Of a stretch of DNA of 64,000 nucleotides, positions 10,022 to 19,278 are shown one piece after another (the first letter of the stretch is position 1; every line of letters starts with the position of its first letter). The translations under genes were made by a program, and so were the position numbers. Source of the stretch: Apricaphanius iberus. Lineage: Eukaryota > Chordata > Actinopteri > Cyprinodontiformes > Aphaniidae. The stretch is from positions 5,176,001-5,240,000 of the forward strand of contig JAPXFQ010001133.1 in assembly GCA_028564705.1 (NCBI GenBank). The letters are read 5' to 3'. Under the pieces are notes generated by a model. It searched no databases, was not told where the DNA came from, and saw only the letters and a list, made by a program, of their open reading frames with translations.

Positions 10022-11633
10022 TTCTGGGAAGGTGTAGCAAACTACTGTGTTTTCTTTTATTTGGCAGTAATACTGTGGATTGGTCATGTCTCAAAACAAC
10101 AAAAATAGCTTTGTAACTCTTTAGACTGAGAGATGTCAATTACCTTTTTATCATATGCTCTTGAATTTCTTTAGATTGAGCACATGATGGGTTACGTTTA
10201 AAGATATTTTACCCTACTCAACTTTGTCTAGGGTTCTATTTGAGTGATTTCTATTACAAGCCTTGCAGCAATCAAGCTAAATGTAATTATTTAAAATACA
10301 CTTAGCTTCAAAAAATATACGTTAATCTCTGTTATTTCAAGAGTACTTCTACTGGTTGGTTTGGTAATGTAAATTATCATTTAAAACTGTTTGTACTATA
10401 TTTGCTCAAGTAGTCTTTGTCTAATGTTAGATATCGTTTGAATTAAAACTTTTACCAGTAGATGTCACCAGGTAACACAAACTCAAGAAATATTTAGGAC
10501 AACTAATATATATATGGAAATGTCTTCATGGAGTGTATGCTGCATTTTAAAATGCATTCAAAGAGGAGGAAAACAAAGTAAATCATGGAGGTATACATTT
10601 GGGATTTCTTTTTAGGTGCAGAATTTCTGAGAATTGTCTAAATAAATCTAAATTATCTAAACAGAATTATAATGTCCGTGTTTATCATGTACTGAAATGG
10701 GTTATTCGATCTTTTAGTGCACACATGTTTTGAAACTATTTGTCTTCTTTAAACTAAAAGAATAATAAAATTCCAATTTTATTATCCAGGGATTTCATTT
10801 GCCCCCCACACTATTCGTCAAATTACCACTTGACTTATACACATTTGAGAAACTGTCAGCTAAAACTGCTAACCAAGTTGCCATAGCAAAAAGACAAACT
10901 ACTTTAAAATTGGCAGATATGTCTAAATCATGAGGGTGCAGCTGGTTGAGAGATAAGGGAGAAGAGAGAAGAAAAGGTTATCAAGGGTATTTCAACTGTT
11001 TTCCAGGCAATTATTAGAACCAGTGCTGGCAGTTTTCCCAAAGGATGACTGCACACATGCCTATAATACATACATTCAGAAATACACAAACAACTAAGTG
11101 CCAGGGTCAGGCAGGTGAATGAGGAAAGGAGTGAGGTATGAGATTCACTTTAATGAAAGGGCCAGTGCAGTGGCACAAGGTATAGATAAGCCTTTAAAGA
11201 GACGGAAAGGGAAAAAAAAAAGATAGACATACGGAGATGAAATCAAAGAACGTGAGGTGCACAAAGAGAACGAATGGGAAAATGAGATAAGCCTCACCCT
11301 TTGTGGTTTAGGGAAAAAAAATTATGGGATATGAAGGTACAGAAGATCTGTACCTGGGAGAATGAGCTTCTTAGTTTGAAATTCACCTTCTAGTGGACTT
11401 ATTACTTTTCACTATTCAGGAAGAAACAGAAACGCACATAAATTCCATATGAATAAGCAAATGTATAAATTCTGAGTAAATACATAATTTCATAATGAGT
11501 TATTCAGGCTCAGCAGATCAGAAATGCATTTTATATCATCTAGACCAAATCCGTTTACAATTGAACACATTGTGTGGAAATTTAATCACTGTTCATGTCA
11601 GGCTGACATACTCAGACCTTTATGGGGAGCCTA
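10022..11633. other. Non-coding stretch, purine-rich in its right half
   Basis: No gene or classifiable repeat is seen. From about 10930 to 11330 the plus strand is rich in GA and A-runs, which could be degenerate simple sequence. Confidence 0.5.
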
Positions 11634-11635
11634 AT

Positions 11636-12418
11636 GCTGCATTCAGACCAAGCCCATGCGTCAGGGTCAGTTGCGGCAAGATTACATGTAAAGTCTATGG
11701 TGGAGTACGTCAGAGGTCCGTCAAGGGCTCTGCATTGCGTTGAGTATGTTGGCTCCGTCAACGCCGCTTGCATTTCATACGGCAGCGTACCAACGCATAC
11801 GTCACAGAACTTCAGTAAGCTGATCTTTTGACGGACCCAACGCAGTTAACGCAGTGCGGCAACCAATCAGAGCGTCTCACTATAGTTATGTCACTATATA
11901 TGTATCTTGAATGAAGCGCGGGTCCAGTGAAAACATTTTCAACAAGCGCAGATTTAAAAAATCATAAATAACACTTACCGAAGTCAGATGGACAGGCGCT
12001 CCTAAAGAGGAACAGAGATCCTGTAGTTGGTGTCCTTGTAGGAGATTTAAGCTCCAATGCGGCCGAGGAGGTCGTAAAATTAGGTGTGGGAGAGACGGAA
12101 GCAGCGCTGAAAGCGAACCTCATCCATATGCAGCTCCTGGAGCAAATGGTTAAACTCCCCAAACTCAGAACGCATCTGAATAATGGGCGCTGATACACCC
12201 GATGTCAACGTTGTCTAGCTTTATCTAGCTAATAAAGCCAAGCCACTCTCTCGATACGGTCCACTATAGTTTAGAACATATACGGCAACAGAGGAAGCCC
12301 CGCCCATGCTTTGTTTTTTTCTCAGAAGCAGGCTATGGAAGCCAAAAAGTACATACGTCAAACTTCATCCGTTGGATGCGTTGCTCGATGTATCCAACGG
12401 ATGCGGTCTGAATACAGC
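11636..12418 (-). mobile_element. PIF/Harbinger-type DNA transposon, non-autonomous
   Basis: The ends are inverted: GCTGCATTCAGACC at 11636 and, read on the minus strand from 12418, GCTGTATTCAGACC. Both are flanked by AT (11634-11635 and 12419-12420), which could be a 2-bp target duplication. Inside lies a piece of Harbinger-like transposase on the minus strand. Near the right end a 12-bp perfect inverted repeat (12366-12377 and 12392-12403) forms a subterminal hairpin. At about 0.78 kb, against roughly 3 kb for autonomous relatives, this is a deletion derivative. It directly abuts the next element at 12421. Confidence 0.75.
11973..12183 (-). pseudogene. Harbinger-like transposase N-terminal fragment
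   Basis: Minus-strand translation from about 12183 gives MRSEFGEFNHLLQELHMDE, then RFQRCFRLS, FYDLLGRIG and ERLSI. These match in order the N-terminal region of fish PIF/Harbinger (HARBI1-like, IS5-type DDE) transposases, just before the catalytic domain. At least four in-frame stops interrupt it, and the match ends near 11979 where the sequence reads GTAAGT on the minus strand, suggesting an internal deletion joint or an intron border. The DDE catalytic residues are absent, so it cannot transpose itself. The host HARBI1 gene is excluded by the flanking terminal repeats. Confidence 0.78.
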
Positions 12419-12420
12419 AT

Positions 12421-13137
12421 GTGTCCCCTCCCCTTCTGGTCGGCCCATGGGTCCCCGAACCGAAAAAATTATGAATGGAAGTCAATGGCGCCAGAGAAGG
12501 TTTTTTTCTGGTCCGCTTTGTCTTACGTCCTGAGTCACACATATACTGTACTTCGATTTAAATGATAACTAACGATGTACGTTTCGACTGTGTTTGTCCA
12601 GTGATTTGGGATTTATTTGATTTTAGAAATTCGCATTTAAAATGCCTACAAATCAGAAGTCAGAAGTCACATATATGACGTAATTTTGCTGACGGGAGTT
12701 AGCACTAGCTATAGCACGTATAACACTCACCTAGAGCTTGTAGAGCTTCTCCTCCATGCTGACTCTCACTCCACCGACTGTTTTACCTCCAACATAGCTG
12801 CTACTTTCCACATGGTCAGATTTATAGAGGTTTTCTCCTTGTTTAATACTAATTTCTTCATCCTGGAGGCAACGGCCACCACTCTCCTTCTTCTTCTGTA
12901 GTTGTAGTCCGCTAAAACTTTTTTACACAAAACTTAAAGTAACTTTCACCTCCGGTCAAAAATCAGCGTTTTTTCTCTGCATCACAATTTGTTTTTAAAA
13001 TTTACGGACATCATATGTTCGATCCACGGCGCATTTCAAACTGGATCAGAAAATAACTTTTATCGCTCCAGTGACTCTCATTCATGTTTTTTGGTATTTA
13101 TGGACCCATGGACCGGAAGTAGAAGGGTGTGACTTAG
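12421..13137. mobile_element. TIR-bounded non-autonomous DNA element (about 0.7 kb MITE)
   Basis: The two ends are imperfect long inverted repeats. From 12421 the plus strand reads CCCTTCT, then GGCCCATGGGTCC, then an A-run and GAATG (to 12477). From the right, the minus strand reads CCCTTCT, then GGTCCATGGGTCC, a shorter A-rich part and GAATG (13137 to 13079). The interior has no transposase. One minus-strand segment near 12735-12770 reads MEEKLYKL followed by a GTGAGT donor-like hexamer, which might be a relic first exon. The superfamily is not assigned. It begins exactly where the Harbinger element ends. Confidence 0.65.
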
Positions 13138-15432
13138 GCTCCCCATATGGTAAGAGCTTTCCATTATTAACTTTTAGTGGTATTTATTATTTTCCATGCC
13201 TCTCCTTTCACGGGAGCCGGCGTCTCCAAGGATGCCCCGGCAACCTGGATTGCGCGGGACTTTGATCTGGTTGGTCGGTCCAGGTTGCAGAAATGGGTTT
13301 GTTCACTGTGTTCATAGAGCTCTTCATTTACACTTCATGTAAAGGGTGAGGTAATCTTTATCCACACAGGCTCACGTAGCAGGAAACATGGCATCCAATA
13401 TGTCTGTGACTGTATGCGCCGCTTTTAATAGTTTTATGTTACAAAACTGCCAATATACCTTTCAATGATTGAGCATGATTTTACTCATTTTCAATAACAT
13501 TTCGATGGATATTTTCAGAAGTTATTGGTAAAAACTACAAAGTGTCAGTTTAAGTTCAATGTATAAGCTAGCAAATCCCCAGAATGCTTTTAAATAAATA
13601 AAAAGCAAGTTCGATTAATACATTTTTACAATGTTTTTACTAAAACCATCTGTTATTCCTAGCTAAACTTTTCAGAAAAAAAACACAAAGGTAATGAAAT
13701 TATGCCATTTTTTAGAACGTCAGTCTTGTCTCTTTTTATTACAATTTATTGGTGGGAATTTTGAGCTTGAATTTAACATGTTATAAAATATTGCATGGGA
13801 AATTTGAAACAAAGCCGATGTAGTGAAGATGAAGTGGATAAATCTCTGCGGTCAGCCCCCCTTCTTTTCCTCCTACCGCCAGACAGGCGCAGAGCCACAC
13901 AGTCATAAAGGACAGTGTTTATAGACAGGAGAAAGCACTTAGTTGCTCCTTCACACCTTTCAGCCATGAGGTCTTCCGAGAGTCAGAAAGAGAGAACGAG
14001 AGATGAGAAGAACTAGAGAGGATAGACAAGTTGGGAGAGAATAAAAAGGCTTTGAGATTTATAGAAGTTAAGTTGTGTGAGGAAGCTGGTAGGAGAATAC
14101 TTCTCCCTGGAGTTGAGAAAAGATGAGATGAAGCAAAAGGAGATGAGGAAATGGATTGAATAGGAGAGGAGAACATTTGGAAGGTAAGACCTGAAGACTG
14201 ACAGATAAAGAGGAAAAGATGGGAGGAAGGCCAGAAGAGAAATTACAAAGCATAAAAGAGACATTAAATGGGAGGGACGTGAGGTCATGGTGATTTAAGT
14301 TCACATGTTATGCCAGTTAGTGTTGAAATAAGAATTCATAAGTGTAAACTCATCAATAATGGGTTGAACGCATCTAATCTTATCACCATAGTGGAAGAGC
14401 AGTGAAATAAGGGGGCATTGCAGGTTGGGAGCAGGGAGTGGCAAATGAAAGAAGGCTGTAAAATATGCACATATGAAAGTAAAATTAAATTCTTAACATA
14501 GTTCTAAAGACAACAGCACCTAAAAGTGGATAAGATACAGAGTGAAATAGATTTTTTCAAAGCCTAAAAAGAACAAGGTAAGAATTAAAGAGAAGCTGAG
14601 ATTGATTCACACATAGTTAGGCTCAAATAGCTATTTTCCAGGTAAGAGGACAGGAAAGTGATATATGAGAGCAATGGACGATGTGTATCTAAGGTCAAAA
14701 CTATTAGGAAATATTATGGTGCAAAAAAGAAGAAACAGACAGAGAGAACTGTATGATTGGAGAAAAATTGTGGACAGAGATGAGGAGAAATGGTGAAGAG
14801 GTAAATAGAGGGCAGGAATGTGCACAGTGCATCTGGACTGCATTATCATGGGAGATTAAAACCTTGATATTTTTCCTGCTGAACATTTTGACTCCCTGGT
14901 TTCACTTTGTGTATGGGAATGTTCACCGCTTCCATTGATTCACTCGCACATCTCCTCTGGGATACAAGTATTGGGTGAAAACTTAAGAAAGCAGAAAAAA
15001 AGCCTGAATTCTGGTTAGTGTGAAATAACACAGAGTTCCCACTAATTCATTCATAATTCATTGCTGTTTGGTGGTGACCAAAAACACTTACTGGAAGAGG
15101 GTTCTTTGCACCTACATTATGTTTGCAGCTAGTTTGTTCTTAGAGGTTGTCGGTTACCGTTTCTAGCTTTCATTTTTCATTTAGTTTTTTTTTTTTTTTT
15201 GCATCTATGGATATATTTTGTATACCTCACATGCCAGGTTGTTGTTTCGTACACAAATGTCACTAATTTAGACACCACCGTTACATTTTTGGAGCTCATA
15301 AAAAAACTGTATACAGAGATAAAGTTAAAGATAAAGTAATTTTTTCATCTAAAATATATAGACAAACAAAACAATAGAATACAGTTAAAACATTCACGGA
15401 ACATGTTTTTTATTGTTGTACTTGCCAGTTAG
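13138..15432. other. Non-coding stretch with a small hairpin and a purine tract
   Basis: A perfect 10-bp inverted repeat, GCAACCTGGA at 13240-13249 and TCCAGGTTGC at 13279-13288, could fold around a 29-base loop. The plus strand is strongly purine-biased at about 13975-14280 and again at 14400-14850, which produces the serine-rich open frames on the minus strand. A T20 run lies near 15187. No gene is recognised. Confidence 0.5.
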
Positions 15433-15436
15433 TTAA

Positions 15437-16759
15437 TCCTTGTGTGGTGTTTGTATTTATGTTACTCAGCCAGTGTTCATGGGTCTGGTGGACCCGCTAG
15501 AGTTTTGGCTTTCCAAATCACAACTATTAAACAATTTTATGTTAAAATGCTCAATAGATGTTTACTTCATCCCTATTACAAGCCATATGCACAGCAAACA
15601 TTCTTAATATTTGCCCTTTACCTTTGTTAGATCACAATGATTAATTAATGTGCTACTCATTTTTGTTATACAATGTAATAAAAAAGAATCAGTTTATAAT
15701 CAAGCGGAGTGTGTGGAGGACCCCCCCCGAAACATTTACAAATGTGAAAGTTAATCTTGAAAATGTTTGTATTTTTCCAGAGACATTGATGCATGGAAAA
15801 GTTTTCTGCCAGTTTCTACATTCCACAGGGATTCTGTGGATTCCCCTTTGAACCTTAAAACTCCAGCAAGGATAAGAACCCCAAAGTAGGCATGTAAATC
15901 TATTTGGTTCATTTGCTCCTCTCTCCAAAAATACACATCCCTTCTTCAAATGAAGACTTGATGTCCTGCACATGAGTAACTGCCAGCTGTGTTGGCCCTG
16001 GTTGCATCCCTATTGCATTAGCAGCTCTGCACGGTGGCTTGTTTCTTGGGCATGAAGGCCATTCAGTTTCACCTATTTTTGACATCCACATTTCTTCATT
16101 TGCTATCTGGTGGGCTTTGTATGCTCATCTTTGTTTTGGTTCTAAATGGAGCTCAACCTCATCCTCTTCCTCAAAGTCACAATCAAACTCTGAATTTTCA
16201 GAAATGTAAACTTACATTCTGAAACCTCTTCCTCGACATCAGATGCTTCTTTCTCTTCCTAAATTAATTGCAAGACACTTTCAGTTGTGATAAGGAGCCA
16301 CACCGGCAAAGTCTTATTTTAGTGTTACACCCCTAATTTGCAGGTTGGATATGGAGAGAGACAATAAAGTTTGGTTCCCACAATAAATAGGGTAAAATGT
16401 AAGAGCAAAGAATGTTGTGGGTTGAATTTTCAATAATGTTGCAACTTCATGCGGTCACAATAGGGGCAGAAAACACTATCAGCAGCCCCAGAAAGGAGGA
16501 AGACATAGTGTAGGCACACAGGACCTACACTTAACACACTTTTATTAGCCCCTGGTCCAGTGGACCCGAACACTTTGTATGTTATGTAAATGTGTAGGGG
16601 AAGGGTACAGTATGCAGTCATTGAAAATTTGTTCTGAATTATGTTCACAGAAAATGAGCCAAATCCAATGAATTTCAGGTTAAAAAATAAATAATTGTTT
16701 CATTTTTCTTTTGATAAAAACTGAAAATGGGTCCCACAGATCCGAACACCATACAAGGG
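15437..16759 (-). mobile_element. piggyBac element remnant with TTAA sites at both ends
   Basis: TTAA at 15433-15436 and 16760-16763 flanks inverted ends: CCTTGTGTGGTGTTTG from 15438 and, on the minus strand, CCTTGTATGGTGTTCG from the right end, 14 of 16 bases alike. TTAA duplication is the hallmark of piggyBac. Both ends continue with a similar GTGGGACCC or GTGGACCC motif 30-50 bases inside. The interior carries a decayed piggyBac transposase on the minus strand, so the two lines of evidence agree. At 1.3 kb, the C-terminal half of the transposase is missing. Confidence 0.9.
15690..16260 (-). pseudogene. piggyBac transposase pseudogene (N-terminal and start of DDE domain)
   Basis: Read on the minus strand from about 16260, the product starts with an acidic stretch (SDVEEEVSE, then FEEEDEVE) typical of piggyBac N-termini. 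It continues as ETEWPSCP, AANAIGMQPGPT, HVQDIKSSF and, after a frame change near 15935, as IDLHAYFGVLILAGV and RFKGESTESLW. These match the opening of the piggyBac DDE domain in order. Stops and at least one frameshift (between the frames 15909-16091 and 15751-15936) inactivate it, and the later catalytic Asp residues and the Cys-rich C-terminus are gone. It may serve only as a fossil inside the TTAA-bounded element. Confidence 0.85.
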
Positions 16760-16799
16760 TTAAAGTAAGCTGATATATTTCTTCATGTGATAAAATTGT

Positions 16800-17095
16800 G
16801 TAGAATGCATACATCGATCTGGCATACATAAATGCCTGCTTGAAAGTGCGTTGATCCATCATCTGCTGTAAGAACAGCCTTGACCCATCAAGCCCTGGAT
16901 TTTGCTTCAACCCTGAAGGTTTGCTTTGGTATCTGGCACCAGATGTTACCAGCAGATATTTTAAGTTCTGACAGTTTTGAGGTGGGGACTCAATAGATTG
17001 GATTTTTTTGCCAAAACACATCCAACAGATGCTTGGTTGAATAGGGATCAATGGATACTGGAAGTCAGGATGACACTTCAATCTCTTCAAAGATC
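16800..17095 (-). pseudogene. Tc1/mariner transposase C-terminal fragment
   Basis: On the minus strand from about 17095 the sequence follows the end of a fish Tc1-like transposase: a degenerate form of the PNSPDLNPIEHLWD region (now PIQPSICWM), then IESPPQNCQNLKYLLVTS, matching the family's EAPPRNLQDLKDLLLTSW, then the tail around SGLKQNPGLDGSRLFLQQ. The third catalytic residue lies in the damaged first part. The long open frame 16680-17090 overlaps it but runs into the piggyBac end, so its last part is accidental. No terminal repeat was found. It sits just outside the right TTAA of the piggyBac element. Confidence 0.7.
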
Positions 17096-17159
17096 ATTCA
17101 TCTCATACTGTATGTGTTAAATGCACAAGCACACTGCCATCTAGATGACTTGATTGTTC

Positions 17160-17450
17160 AAATTGAAGTTCAAGATTGTTTGTCACTACTTTTACAAAAG
17201 TGAAACTCGTATATTACTTAGATCTCTTAGACATACAGTGGAATATGTTAAACCTTTATATTTTGTAATTTTGATGATTATAGCTTACAGATTATGAAAA
17301 CCAAAAATTAGAAGTCTCAGAAAATTTGAATACTGGTGAAAAAATTAAATGTTGGAAACTCATGGGGTCACACCCTTTATCAGCTAATTACCTCTAAAAA
17401 CTTTCAAAGGTCTCACTAGCCTCTAAATCATCTCACAGTATGGGTAAGTA
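17160..17450 (+). mobile_element. Tc/mariner-like DNA transposon end fragment
   Basis: The stretch resembles the non-coding end of a common fish DNA transposon: a block like TTTTGATGATTATAGCTTAC, an A-rich block with TCTCAGAAAATTTGAATA, and then CAGCTAATTACCTC. The match is from memory and decayed; no transposase or opposite end is seen. Confidence 0.4.
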
Positions 17451-18048
17451 GCAGGGTCTTAGCCCAGACAATACGTGATATTAAAAAAAAAGTGTTACAT
17501 TTATGGATGCAACAGCACCTGCACTGGTATCTGGGATTGGGCCCAACACTGTTCTAATGCACTCGTATAGTTATCGGCTAAAGCTAACCCATACCATTTA
17601 CCAATACTTGGACTGTTAAAACTCTGCAGTAATTTCCAAGCAGTGTTAATTTGTTGACAAAATATTTTCATGTTTTTTTTCATCACGAAAATATGTTAGC
17701 AGACGAAAACGAAACGAAAATTTCAAATAAAAGTGTGGAAAAAGATAAAGTAGATAAATAAATTGATTGACATTTTTGTCAACGAATAAAAGACGAGACG
17801 AAAACCCACAATGACGAATATCCAATCAGAAGACAGGAAAGACGCAAGAAATAGACAAAAGGACCACTCAACAAATTGAACAGGCGGGACTAGGTGAAAA
17901 GATAACCAATCAGAGTCCCCCTTGTTTAGAGATGACTTTAGGTTAAACTTTTTAAACAAGCTCCCGGGAAGCCAAGTCAACTGAAGACGAAGGCATGAGA
18001 AGAAACTGAGGAAAATGTCAACAGCAGGTTGAAAAAGACGGGGAGTAG

Positions 18049-18183
18049 GTATGGACTAATTTTGCTTATGACAACAATGAAAGCAAAACGACATGCAAAG
18101 AGTGTGGAGCTGTGTTCCGAGGGAAGAACACAACTAACCTGAAGAGGCATCTGCAGACTGGCCACTTCACCATTTTCTCCCAG
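18049..18183 (+). pseudogene. BED zinc-finger exon of a hAT transposase
   Basis: Forty-five codons read VWTNFAYDNNESKTTCKECG, then AVFRGKNTTNLKRHLQTGHF and TIFSQ. This has the complete BED pattern: aromatic W-x2-F, C-x2-C, the GKNTTNLKRH segment, and H-x4-H. It ends at CAG followed by GTAAAT, a plausible splice donor at 18184. The frame is closed by a TAG immediately upstream (18046-18048), so either the exon begins at a cryptic acceptor there or one substitution killed the frame. In the family this domain binds the transposon ends. No downstream hAT catalytic exon remains in the element. The finger itself is well preserved compared with the other remnants. Confidence 0.82.
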
Positions 18184-18475
18184 GTAAATCCAGTTAGATG
18201 TTGTACATGTGACGACCGGAAAAGTACTAGCTAGGGAAATATAATAAATGCTGTTCACCTATGTCACAGTCCATTTGGAAGAGAACGGGGTTTCATCTAG
18301 TGTTCATATCTATGACCTCTAAGCTGAAACTGCCCCGTAGATTCAGACAGCCACATAATGTTTCAGTGGCTGATTTCTGACTTCTGTGTGGAATTATTGT
18401 CCAATCTGCTGCAGACGACAGTGATACATGTAATATGTGAAAAGTAGCAGAGACAGAAATCAAACATATGTAAGC

Positions 18476-18478
<3 letters not shown>

Positions 18479-18509
<31 letters not shown>
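18479..18509. repeat. (TA)n microsatellite inside the hAT element
   Basis: About fifteen uninterrupted TA units, located within the hAT element interior. Confidence 0.95.
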
Positions 18510-18510
<1 letters not shown>

Positions 18511-19278
18511 GTGTATACATGTGTGTGAAAATAAAATAATAAAAAATCATTCAAAAATATTTGTCTAATGACAATTATATTCCCTTTATATGTGAATGTG
18601 TGTCTATTTCTTACTTCATATGTTTTGCATATTATTCACTTTTTGGTGCGGTAGTCCTAAAATGTGTCCACCAGTGCAACAAGATAAATAATGTCATTGT
18701 TTAATTCAAAAAATGTTGGACAGATGAGATAGATAAGCCCAAGGCATATTAGTTTGCCACAATTATATTTCCACATCAAACATACCTCCAAAAATTCAGA
18801 ATTGTTATTTAAATACTATACAGTATTTTCAATGATCAATCTATGTAAAATGATAAATATTCAATACTTAAATTGCATGGTACCAAAGGACTACCTTAAG
18901 ATGACAAGTTCCACCACTGCATGGAAATAGTACAATTATGAAAACATTTGAGACAGAACTGAACTTGTGTGCAGTCCATGTGTTCCACTGCTGTCTTCTT
19001 TCTTTCCTGATTCTGTAAGGAACCCAAGGACCCTGTGTATTAAATTACACTCCTAAATAAATAGTTTCGCCGTGCTCTATACAGAAATAGAAAAACTGCA
19101 TTAGAAAAAAAATTGTATTTTTGTCGACTAAATGTGCTGGTTATTCTTGTCGACTAAAATTGCCGGTTATTTTCGTTGACTAAAATTATAATAAATCTAA
19201 TGACTAAAACTGAAATTAATTTTAGGCAAAAGACTAAGACTAAAACTGAATTAAAATTTCCTGTCAAAGTTAACACTG

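Larger units (their letters stand above)
17641..19278 (+). mobile_element. hAT-type DNA transposon, internally deleted
   Basis: The left end reads CAGTGTTAATTTG and the right end, on the minus strand, CAGTGTTAACTTTG. The left interior carries repeated GACGAAAAC-like motifs and the right interior has three direct copies of a GTCGACTAAA-type motif (about 19123, 19150, 19173), as expected for subterminal transposase-binding repeats. A BED zinc-finger exon on the plus strand confirms the hAT class. The flanking 8-mers (TTTCCAAG and TCTTACTG) match poorly, so the target duplication has decayed or the ends are slightly misplaced. The dimerisation and catalytic parts of the transposase are missing from this 1.64-kb copy. 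Confidence 0.8.

Noticed and set aside
9765..10139. 124-codon minus-strand open frame
   Set aside because: It is the inverted copy of the GC-rich retroelement read through into flanking DNA.
13975..14304. Overlapping serine/leucine-rich open frames on the minus strand
   Set aside because: They are produced by a purine-rich plus strand; three frames are open at once, which is compositional.
16680..16799. C-terminal part of the 136-codon minus-strand frame
   Set aside because: Only the upstream part matches Tc1 transposase; this part crosses the TTAA and terminal repeat of the piggyBac element, so the joined frame is accidental.
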